Positions 34,890-43,054 of a stretch of 55,059 nt of DNA are shown here, one piece after another. Made by a program: the position numbers and the translations under genes. Below the pieces are notes generated by a model. The model saw only the letters and a list, made by a program, of their open reading frames with translations, made no database searches and was not told the origin of the DNA. Location of the stretch: NCBI GenBank assembly GCA_028280485.1, contig JANQLS010000092.1, positions 1 through 55,059 of the forward strand, given 5' to 3'. Within the stretch, counting starts at the first letter, position 1. Each line of letters opens with the position of its first letter. Source of the DNA: Planctomycetota bacterium. Its GTDB lineage: Bacteria > Planctomycetota > UBA8108 > JACQVS01.

Positions 34890-37565
34890 ATGCAAAAGAA
34901 CTTAATCCAGGCAGTTTTAGCATTATACTTCATACTCATTTTTGGGAATGTGGCTGCCCGAGATTTCGTCCATCCCGGCTTACTCCACAGCCAAGAAGAT
35001 TTAAACCGAATGAGGGATGCGGTCGCTGATCAACGGGAACCCATCTACAGTGGGTTTAAAATCTTAGAAAAAAGTTCTCACTCTGCGGCGAACTACCGAA
35101 AACGCGGCCCCTTTCCCGAATGGGGCCGCGCGCCCAATATTCGCACTGGGGATGCCCAAAGTGACGCCCAGGCCGCCTACCAAAATGCGTTGATGTGGGC
35201 GATCACCGGTAAGAAAGAACACGCTCGAAAATCGATTGAGATCGTGAACGCCTGGGCGAACACCCTAAAAAAGGTTTCAGGAATTGATGGCGTATTAGCC
35301 TCTGGAATCCAAGGGATCAAATTTGCGAATGCAGCTGAAATCTTGCGATACACCGACAGCGGTTGGACAGAAGCTGAAGCGAAACAGTGTGAAAAGAGTT
35401 TCAAGGAAGCTTGGCTACCGACGATTGAGCACTACGCTTACTTCGCCAATGGAAACTGGGAAACAGCAGCTCTTCAAACCAAAATGGCGATTGCCGTTTT
35501 CTGTAATGATGAAGAGTTGTTTGAAGAAACAGTACGCTACGCTGTCGATGGCGCGGGGAATGGCAGTATCCCCCATATGATCGTCTACCCATCTGGTCAA
35601 TGTCAGGAGACCACGAGAGCCCAACACTACGCCCAACTTGGAATCGGTTTACTTGGCGGTGCCGTAGAGATCGCGTGGAATCAAGGGGTGGATCTTTATG
35701 GTTGGAATGACAATCATTTTCTGAAGGGCTATGAATACACCGCCAAATATGGTTTAGGGGAAGACGTTCCTTACCAACATTACTTAGACCGAACGGGTAA
35801 ATATGGCAAAGGGGGTAGGCACCAAAATTACACAAAAATTTCTACATTAAGCCGCGGAAACTTTTACCCTATCTTTGAACGTACGTACAACCACTACTCA
35901 AAGAGAAGGAATATTGCCGCTCCTCATTCCAAGCGAGTCGTTCATAAAAAACGACCTGAAGGATACAGTCATGATTATGTCGGCTTAGGGACACTCACTC
36001 ACTGGAGGCCTGCATTCAAAAAACAAAATCCCCAACAAGCACCAGGAGCCCCCGCCGGCATAGTGGCAAAACCCTCTAAAAATGGAATTCACTTAACCTG
36101 GGTACGCTCTGTCGATCCTCTGAGTCATACCGATGCCACCTCCTACTCTGTACTTCGCTCCCCTCATCGGGGCGGTCCTTACCGAGTCATTGCAACTCAA
36201 GTTCAAGATCTACAATTTGAAGACCGAGAAGCGAAAACGGGCGAACTCTACTACTACCAAATCAAGGCACACAATAAAATTGGTATCAGTTCTCCCTCTT
36301 ACGAATTCGCCGCTTGCCGAGAACTTCCCGGTCGGTGGAAGAATCAAGATATCGGTAACGTCCAAATCCAAGGTCACGCCAAATATAACGGCAAGACCTT
36401 TACCTTAGAAGGTGAAGGGAAGGACATCGGAGGAACGAGTGACCAATTCCACTTCGTCTACGCCCCGATGACAGGTCAAGGAACAGTTACCGCACGAATT
36501 GTAAATCCCATGAGTGGGCAATGGTCAAAACTGGGGGTGATGATGCGCTCAAGTTTAGATGCAGACTCCAAGCACGCTTCCGTTTTATTACTCCCCCACT
36601 GGAGTGGCGCTCTCGTTACCCGCAGAGAAACTGGCGGTGACACCAGTGTTCACGGAACAACTCAATTAGGCAAACCCTACATCATCAAGAAAAACCGGAT
36701 CATGAAACCCTACTGGGTTCGAATCGTTCGATTCAGGAATCAATTCACAGGCTACATGTCAGGCGATGGATACACCTGGAAAGAACTCGGTACTCAAGAG
36801 ATCGATTTAGGTCACACCTTTTATGTAGGTTTACCCGCATGTTCCCAAATGAATAAAGTCACAACTCGAGTGACTTACGATAACGTAAGCATACCCACCT
36901 GGAGAATGCCCCACGAAAGCAAGATCATCACCGCGCGCCCGATTCCTCGTTGGCACAAGAAGCCATGGTTAGAACGTCATCTCAAAATGAATGAACGGGC
37001 GCGCCAAGGCAATGTCGACCTTATTATGATCGGCGATTCCATCACTCACTGGTGGGACAAGGCAGGAAAAAAGGTATGGGATAAATATTACGCTCCTCGA
37101 AACGCACTCAACTTAGCCATCAGCGGAGACCGAACAGAGCACGTCTTATGGCGCTTGGAAAATGGAAATATCGAAGGGATTTCTCCCAAATTAGCGACCG
37201 TCATGATTGGCACCAACAATCATATGAGCAGTCCTCCCGAAGTCACCGCCAGAGACATCCGTCTCATCGTTCAATTACTTCGAAGGAAGTTACCAAAAAC
37301 TAAAATTTTGGTCTTAGCCATCTTTCCGCGGGGTGGAAACGATGACGACGGAGCTCGTCAAATCAATATGAAGGTGAATGAACTCATCAAAAATATTGGG
37401 GATGACAAAAAGGTATTTTACGCCAATATCAACCAAGCTTTTCTCAATGGCCGAAGAATGAAACACGATGCCATCCCGGATGGGACGCATCCCAATGAGA
37501 AAGGTTATCAGCTCTGGGCCGAAGCCATGGAGCCGTTGGTGAAGAAGCTCATGGGAGAAGAGTAA
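34890..37565 (+). CDS. Multidomain exported polysaccharide lyase with SGNH esterase
   Basis: An 891-aa protein with a signal peptide (cleavage near 23). An alginate-lyase-type alpha-toroid domain spans about 60-350: NALMWAITGKKEHARKSIEIVNAW, GNWETAALQTKMAIAVFCND and PSGQCQETTRAQHYAQLGIG with the likely catalytic Arg/His/Tyr. It resembles Pfam alginate lyase families but the exact PL family is not decided. Next come a fibronectin type III-like domain (about 385-475) and a concanavalin-like beta-sandwich (about 480-680, GVMMRSSLDADSK, DVGLP-type strands). The C-terminus is an SGNH/GDSL hydrolase (about 710-890: IGDSITHWWD, SGDRTEHVLWRL, IGTNNH, DGTHPNEKGYQ). Such an enzyme could cut an uronate polymer and remove its acetyl groups. 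That substrate is inference. Confidence 0.83.
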   Translation: MQKNLIQAVLALYFILIFGNVAARDFVHPGLLHSQEDLNRMRDAVADQREPIYSGFKILEKSSHSAANYRKRGPFPEWGRAPNIRTGDAQSDAQAAYQNALMWAITGKKEHARKSIEIVNAWANTLKKVSGIDGVLASGIQGIKFANAAEILRYTDSGWTEAEAKQCEKSFKEAWLPTIEHYAYFANGNWETAALQTKMAIAVFCNDEELFEETVRYAVDGAGNGSIPHMIVYPSGQCQETTRAQHYAQLGIGLLGGAVEIAWNQGVDLYGWNDNHFLKGYEYTAKYGLGEDVPYQHYLDRTGKYGKGGRHQNYTKISTLSRGNFYPIFERTYNHYSKRRNIAAPHSKRVVHKKRPEGYSHDYVGLGTLTHWRPAFKKQNPQQAPGAPAGIVAKPSKNGIHLTWVRSVDPLSHTDATSYSVLRSPHRGGPYRVIATQVQDLQFEDREAKTGELYYYQIKAHNKIGISSPSYEFAACRELPGRWKNQDIGNVQIQGHAKYNGKTFTLEGEGKDIGGTSDQFHFVYAPMTGQGTVTARIVNPMSGQWSKLGVMMRSSLDADSKHASVLLLPHWSGALVTRRETGGDTSVHGTTQLGKPYIIKKNRIMKPYWVRIVRFRNQFTGYMSGDGYTWKELGTQEIDLGHTFYVGLPACSQMNKVTTRVTYDNVSIPTWRMPHESKIITARPIPRWHKKPWLERHLKMNERARQGNVDLIMIGDSITHWWDKAGKKVWDKYYAPRNALNLAISGDRTEHVLWRLENGNIEGISPKLATVMIGTNNHMSSPPEVTARDIRLIVQLLRRKLPKTKILVLAIFPRGGNDDDGARQINMKVNELIKNIGDDKKVFYANINQAFLNGRRMKHDAIPDGTHPNEKGYQLWAEAMEPLVKKLMGEE

Positions 37566-37577
37566 GAGGAGACGCTC

Positions 37578-38834
37578 TTACTTCTTCAAAAACTCCCACT
37601 CGATCATCGCCTTCGCCATGACCTCATGTCCCGTTTCATTTGGATGAGTGTCGGTTTTATAAAAAGAGGGTTTTCCATCTTTAACGGATTGAATTAAAAG
37701 GTCCGTAAAATCGAGGAGTGGGGTCTGAGATTCCTTCGCCCAATTGTGAGTAAATTCACGAAGCATGTTTTTGTACTTCTCTCGATCCGTAATAGCGCAT
37801 TCCTCGGGCCATTCAACGAGAGGGCCGAAGACCGTGTACTTACAAGGAACAAAAACGACTCCAAATTCTCCCCCCTTCTCTTCGACCATCTTTTTGAGCT
37901 CTTCTAAAGAGGCTTGAATGTGAGGGAGCTCTTCTTTTTGTTGTTCTTTTGTAATATAGAAGCTGGGGATATGCCTGAAGTAATAGTTTTCACCATTAAG
38001 GCTCCCAACCCTCTTTCTCGCTAAGGGATCCATCGAAGTTTTTCTTTGAAGCATCAGCAAGAGATTGTTGGTAAGCGTTTTCTCTTTCGTAGAGAAGGTA
38101 AACTTCGTGATTTTACCCACGGTTCTCAATCGTCGGGAATCCACGAGATCATTGCCTTCAAAGACAAATTGAACGACTTTTCGTCCCTTCAAATCGAGCT
38201 GGGTCTCTTTAAAATAATCCAATTGCTCTTGGATACTTTTAGAGATCAAAGCCACGTTCACCACCGATTTGTTGAGCCCGGATTCAACGAGAGAAGTTAA
38301 GGTTTGATCATAGGCAATCAGCCCCGCCACCAAAATGGAATCCCCGATCAGGATGATGTCACCTTGGTTTTGATTTGGCTTGTTTCGAAAGCCCCAATCA
38401 TTAGTTTTGTAAGTAAACTTAACCGGTTCACCAGGTATTCCCCAAGCTCCCGCAAGGTCAGGATAAGTAATCCCTTCGATACTGACGTTCGGCATCGGAG
38501 TTGTCCCCAAGGGTAAAGCCCCTTTCCCTCGAAGGATGGCAGGGTAAGAAACGATCCCCACCAAACCGATGACTTCGAAAAGGATGAGAACAAAGCCTAA
38601 AGACACATTGAGAAAGATAAACTTAAAGAGAGACTTTCGGCTGATACTCAGAAGAAGGAAAGCGACTGAAAGCCAAACAAAGAAAGAAGAGATAACTAAG
38701 TCGCGCACTCTCCACAGTCCCCAAAACTTTCGCGTCTTCAGTGAATCTTCAGCGAAGATAAAAAGGCAAGCGATGCTCAGAAGTAATGAAACGAGACTGA
38801 AGAGAAGGAACTTACGATTTTTCGAGGCTTCCAT
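37578..38834 (-). CDS. Membrane-anchored SGNH/GDSL hydrolase-like protein
   Basis: A 418-aa protein with three hydrophobic segments in the first ~105 residues, then an SGNH domain. Its motifs are block I IILIGDSILVAG (near 160-171, Ser of GDSI), VFEGNDLVD (block III-like) and a C-terminal KTDTHPNETGH (catalytic Asp and His). It resembles the membrane-bound acyl/acetyltransferase-partner hydrolases used in exopolysaccharide modification. The substrate is unknown. It converges with the lyase-esterase gene with 12 bases between stops. Confidence 0.78.
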   Translation of the reverse strand: MEASKNRKFLLFSLVSLLLSIACLFIFAEDSLKTRKFWGLWRVRDLVISSFFVWLSVAFLLLSISRKSLFKFIFLNVSLGFVLILFEVIGLVGIVSYPAILRGKGALPLGTTPMPNVSIEGITYPDLAGAWGIPGEPVKFTYKTNDWGFRNKPNQNQGDIILIGDSILVAGLIAYDQTLTSLVESGLNKSVVNVALISKSIQEQLDYFKETQLDLKGRKVVQFVFEGNDLVDSRRLRTVGKITKFTFSTKEKTLTNNLLLMLQRKTSMDPLARKRVGSLNGENYYFRHIPSFYITKEQQKEELPHIQASLEELKKMVEEKGGEFGVVFVPCKYTVFGPLVEWPEECAITDREKYKNMLREFTHNWAKESQTPLLDFTDLLIQSVKDGKPSFYKTDTHPNETGHEVMAKAMIEWEFLKK

Positions 38835-39432
38835 AGCTAAAAACCGAATCTAATAATGTAGGAAGTGAAGAATTGAGGCCCTGGATAGGGTGAGGTGAAA
38901 TCTATAAATAGAACTCCTGAAAGTTAACAAAGAAGACAGGGAATCACCGGGTTACTGTTACATGGAACGGGCGATTATCAGGAGGAGCGCCAACTGGATT
39001 TACTCACAGAGCCAAACAGTAAAAATTATACCTAAGAAACGATATAGAACAGCGGGATATGTGTGATATATCAAAGAAATTGTGTGAAATCTGGCTCCTG
39101 TTACTTCTTGGGAAGCGATTCATACCCCAAGCCCGAAGCTTTAGCGAGGGATCACCTTCGATCACTAAACCGCATCATTTTTTAAGAACTCCCCTCCTTG
39201 ATACTACGTTTTCGCTTCGTACGACTCGCGGAGCGAGCCTACTACTTATAAATTTAATCAAAAATTAACAGCACCTTTGACGCTTATAGATACTTTTAGA
39301 ACTGGAAGAGCTGCTTCTTAAGGGATTAAAATAGAAGCACTTAACGTTGAATTCAAAGTTCAACAAATTTAGGGAATCCGATGTCCTCTAAGTCTAAATG
39401 AATCGATCAGCAAACCCCGTAAGGAAAAGAAT
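38835..39432. other. Long intergenic region with repeat insertion
   Basis: About 600 bases with no convincing gene; any ORF overlapping 39128-39246 lies in repeat DNA. It contains a 119-bp repeat copy and, just before the propeller gene, an AAGGAAAAG ribosome site at 39421. Divergent promoters for both flanking genes must be here. Confidence 0.5.
39128..39246 (+). repeat. 119-bp dispersed repeat, copy 2
   Basis: Ungapped alignment with 34682-34800, with about a dozen differences by eye, mostly in the middle. The starting core AAGCCCGAAGCTTTAGCGAG and the ending CTCGCGGAGCGAG hairpin are both conserved. The two copies are 4.4 kb apart. Confidence 0.85.
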
Positions 39433-39433
39433 C

Positions 39434-42400
39434 ATGGCGCGAAGAGCATCCTTTCTTCTGCTTGCATTTTTTTTAACTAGTGGAGTCTCACTCACGAAGG
39501 AACCTACCGGCTTAAATTCTCCCTTACTCAAAAAAGCCGAAACGGAAAGCCCGCTGAATTCTTGGGCCAAGGTGGGTCACCCCACGCTCGTCAGTCCTCA
39601 TGCGAATCCGATCGTTCTTCACCGGAATCATGTTTTTGTCGTCAACACTCCTTCAGACACGATCGATGTTATCGATGTTTCCACTCAGAAAATCAAAGCC
39701 CGAATTCCAGTGGGAGTCGATCCAGTCAGTCTAGCAATTCGCCCCGATGGGAAAGAAGTTTGGGTGTCCAATCATGTGTCGGATTCGGTGAGTGTTATCG
39801 ACAATGACCCTCAAAGCCCAACCTACTTTCAAATTATCGCTACCGTTCAAGAGTTTCACTCTCGGTCGAACGCGACTCTCTTCGATGAACCGATGGGGAT
39901 TGCCTTTGCAAACAATGAGAAAGCCTATGTGGCTTTATCCTCTGAGAATGAAATCGCCGTCATCGACGTAAAGAGCAAGAGAGTAACGAAAAAGCTAAAG
40001 ATCAACGCTCAAGACCCTCGAGTTCTTAAAGTCCTGGATAATCGCCTTTACGTTATCCCTTTTGAATCGAATAATAAAACTCAACTCTCGGGCGGAACTG
40101 GAAAGATCGACGGAGACTTAGTCACTTTCGACGCAAGACTCCACTCCCTTACTGTTAACAATGTTTTATCTTTAGGCCACGTCCTCGATATCATCAAGAA
40201 TCCTAAAGTACCGGATCATGACCTTTACGTCTTCGACACCCAAACCGATAAACTCGTTCAAGTCGTCGACACTTTAGGAACGCTTCTTTACGGCATGACC
40301 CTTGATTCCAAGGGAAACATCTTCATAGCTCAAACGGATGCGAGAAATGATGCCAACGGTCGATCGGGAACTAAAAAGCACGGCTTGAAAGAACTGGAAA
40401 ACCGTGCGTTTCTCAATCAAATCACCAAAGTGATGGCTCAGGGCAAACGCTTAGGAAAGGCTCAATTCTTTGACTTAGAGCCATTACCCCCAAAGCATCC
40501 TGAAAAAGGTCAAGCTCTCGCAACTCCCTTCGGGATTCAAATCAGCCAAGATGATTCGACCTTACTGGTGACGGCCGCCGGCTCAGACAAACTCTTTACG
40601 GTGAACAGCCAAACGGGAGCGATACTCGGGCGGGTTTCTGTAGGTGGTGTTCCTCGGGGAATAGCCCTTCAAAATCTTCGAGGAAAACCTACTCACGCTT
40701 GGGTTTTCAATGCTGTAGAAAACAGCGTTTCGGTAGTAGAAGTTAAGAATCTTCATGAGCCCAAGGTCACAAAGACTGTAGCTCTCAACGATCCCACTCA
40801 TCCGAAGGTGAAGCGTGGTCGCTTAGCCTTCAACACGGCTTCAGCTTCTTCAACCGGAACTTTCTCTTGCGCGAGTTGCCATCCCGATGGACACACCGAT
40901 CAACTCTTATGGGTTTTGAAAACTCCGATCGTCACGGGAGGAAAACAAATCATGCCTCGTTCTACCATGCCGATCCGAGGATTACGGGACACCGCCCCAT
41001 TCCACTGGGATGGAATCCCCGGTGACCCTTACGGTGGGATCAACAGCGCAAGTATTCGCAAAAAAGTGGAGCCCAACAGTAAAGTAGATCAACCCGAAAG
41101 CCAAACTCGACATCTCATCGACGGCGGCCTCGCCTCGACCATGCTGCAGGAAGGTGACAAAACCGTAAACGATGAGGGAAAGTCGGGTTTACTCACAAAA
41201 GCTCAACGCGAGGATATGGCGACCTTTCTGTTGAGCGTACCTTATCCTCCCGCTCAAAAACGTTCCTTTACGAATGTCCTTTCGGACCAGGCGAAAAAAG
41301 GATTTGAACTCTTTCACATCGATGGAGATCACGATCGTAAGAGTCGCCCTAACGTTTGTGGTAATTGCCATCGAATGCCCTTTTGGGTGAGTACGAACAC
41401 TCCAGGAACCGGAATGGATGCTCCAACTTGGAGAGGAGCCTACGACCGTTTCCTGATATTGCCTCAAGGACGATTAAATATTATCGATTTCGATTTCTAC
41501 GCTCGCATCGCTCACGAGGGCATCCCCGAGCGTAAGATGTGGCGATTCTCCTGGGGAGGTCGCAGCCGCTTCAATCCCGTTTGGGATATGGTATTGGAAG
41601 GCAGCACGGGTTATTCAGGCACATTCGCACGACAAGTTACGCTGAATGAATCCACTGCCCAACACCATCCTACGACCGATTTATTAGATGCCTTAGAAAT
41701 ATCAGCCGCCGAAGATGCTATCGTCTTAGAAGTGAATGGCGTAATCCTTCAAGAAAACTCAACAAAATCAGTCAATCTACAAGGACAAGGTTCTTCCCAG
41801 AAATTCAAGTATGTCCAACACGACCAGAATGCGAAAAGCTACTCCCGTGAGGCTTTAATTACCTTAGCCCAACAAGGTAAGTTCATTGGAACGTTTACCG
41901 CTCGTCACGGATCGGCTTCTGATGTCGACCATCCTCAACCCGCGATTTGGACTCTCGGCCCCATCGAAAAGCAGCGAGGCCAACAAGATTTCCCCGTTCT
42001 TTACAATAATAAATTCTCCATGAAGGTGAGTGGTCGATACATCGATCCGAAAGCCTCCATCTTCGTTAATGGAAGAAAGGTAAAAGGAACGATTCGACTG
42101 GAAGAAAATGAAGAACTCACGATTCGACTCGCAAGCTTACCCCGAGAAGGACTTCAGTTCCTCCAACTGCAAAATCCAGGTGGGATGTTCAGTAACGATT
42201 TTATCTTTCACGTGACTCCCGATGAAGAAGCAGCCAGAGCCCTTAAGAGAAGAATCGACCATGCCAACGATGATTGGAGAGAGCGATTGGCTCGTGCAAT
42301 CCGCACTGGAGATCTCGATCAAACAAAATTCCTCCGCCGTCAGGGAGTTCCGATCAACGAAGTTCAACGTGGTGGAAATTCGAATCCCATCAACTTAGCG

Positions 42401-42757
42401 ACTCGACACAATCGTGTAGAAATCATGAAGTACCTCATGAAACACCGAGTTCGAGTTCACGGTAAAAGTCGCGACGGTACAACTGCGCTTCACACCGCTG
42501 CTACCTACGGTCGATTAGAGATGGCGAAAATGCTTCTTAAGTACGGGGCATCACCATTAGAAAAAAATCGAAAAGGGGAGACTCCTATCGCTGTTGCAAC
42601 CAGCGCCTGGAACTCTAAAGTTGAAGAGAGATTAAAGCGATACGATGAAGCCCTCAATTTGAATCTCGATCTCAAGCGGATTCAAGAAAACCGAACCAAA
42701 ATAGCAAAGCTATTACGGGATCATTTGAAAAAGATGAAATCGGTGAAAGAGTTTTAA
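39434..42757 (+). CDS. YVTN-propeller / dihaem cytochrome c / ankyrin fusion protein
   Basis: The start is set at the ATG 39434 behind AAGGAAAAGAATC, giving a clean signal peptide (MARRASFLLLAFFL...). An ATG at 39398 would add 12 residues. The 1107-aa product starts with a YVTN-type beta-propeller (about 40-460; repeats such as VNTPSDTIDVIDVSTQKIKA and VSVIDND). It continues with two c-type haem sites, CASCH (479-483) and CGNCH (642-646), in a di-haem cytochrome-peroxidase-like region. It ends with two to three ankyrin repeats (about 950-1070: DGTTALHTAATYGRLEMAKMLL). A periplasmic electron-transfer or oxidase role is likely. Ankyrin repeats suggest a protein partner. Confidence 0.85.
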   Translation: MARRASFLLLAFFLTSGVSLTKEPTGLNSPLLKKAETESPLNSWAKVGHPTLVSPHANPIVLHRNHVFVVNTPSDTIDVIDVSTQKIKARIPVGVDPVSLAIRPDGKEVWVSNHVSDSVSVIDNDPQSPTYFQIIATVQEFHSRSNATLFDEPMGIAFANNEKAYVALSSENEIAVIDVKSKRVTKKLKINAQDPRVLKVLDNRLYVIPFESNNKTQLSGGTGKIDGDLVTFDARLHSLTVNNVLSLGHVLDIIKNPKVPDHDLYVFDTQTDKLVQVVDTLGTLLYGMTLDSKGNIFIAQTDARNDANGRSGTKKHGLKELENRAFLNQITKVMAQGKRLGKAQFFDLEPLPPKHPEKGQALATPFGIQISQDDSTLLVTAAGSDKLFTVNSQTGAILGRVSVGGVPRGIALQNLRGKPTHAWVFNAVENSVSVVEVKNLHEPKVTKTVALNDPTHPKVKRGRLAFNTASASSTGTFSCASCHPDGHTDQLLWVLKTPIVTGGKQIMPRSTMPIRGLRDTAPFHWDGIPGDPYGGINSASIRKKVEPNSKVDQPESQTRHLIDGGLASTMLQEGDKTVNDEGKSGLLTKAQREDMATFLLSVPYPPAQKRSFTNVLSDQAKKGFELFHIDGDHDRKSRPNVCGNCHRMPFWVSTNTPGTGMDAPTWRGAYDRFLILPQGRLNIIDFDFYARIAHEGIPERKMWRFSWGGRSRFNPVWDMVLEGSTGYSGTFARQVTLNESTAQHHPTTDLLDALEISAAEDAIVLEVNGVILQENSTKSVNLQGQGSSQKFKYVQHDQNAKSYSREALITLAQQGKFIGTFTARHGSASDVDHPQPAIWTLGPIEKQRGQQDFPVLYNNKFSMKVSGRYIDPKASIFVNGRKVKGTIRLEENEELTIRLASLPREGLQFLQLQNPGGMFSNDFIFHVTPDEEAARALKRRIDHANDDWRERLARAIRTGDLDQTKFLRRQGVPINEVQRGGNSNPINLATRHNRVEIMKYLMKHRVRVHGKSRDGTTALHTAATYGRLEMAKMLLKYGASPLEKNRKGETPIAVATSAWNSKVEERLKRYDEALNLNLDLKRIQENRTKIAKLLRDHLKKMKSVKEF

Positions 42758-42789
42758 GCTAATTCAATTTCTAATCTATTTTCTAAAAA

Positions 42790-42807
42790 CCATGGGGCTT
42801 GCCCCAG
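42790..42807. repeat. Small hairpin beside the TIR element
   Basis: CATGGGGCTTGCCCCAG forms a short GC-rich stem. It resembles the CCTGGG-CCCAGG hairpin within the neighbouring element and probably belongs to the same repeat cluster downstream of the propeller gene. Confidence 0.4.
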
Positions 42808-42834
42808 ATAAACTCATCTGAAACGAAATCATTC

Positions 42835-42965
42835 CTGTAGCGCCACCCCAGATACGTTTCTAAACGGACAATCTTGTGGGTGGCCAATCCTTACAGATTA
42901 AATAGAATCTTAAAAAGTTAGGGCTGATTTTAGGGAAAGGCCTGGGACAAGCCCAGGCGCTACAG
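42835..42965. repeat. Short element with GTAGCGCC-type terminal inverted repeats, copy 2
   Basis: A 131-base segment bounded by perfect 10-bp inverted ends CTGTAGCGCC (42835-42844) and GGCGCTACAG (42956-42965). It carries a CCACCCC..GGGTGG pair and the same GGCCTGGGACAAGCCCAGG hairpin (42939-42957) as the copy at 16529. No ORF. Confidence 0.75.
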
Positions 42966-43054
42966 AGGATCCTACAATTAAAAACGAATTCTCGAATCCT
43001 TCACAATCCCACTTTCCAGTTTTCATTCCTTACTCCATGCTTTAATTTAAAAGC

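Noticed and set aside
39059..39268. 69-aa ORF before the propeller gene
   Set aside because: It lies mainly within the 119-bp dispersed repeat and has no recognisable features.
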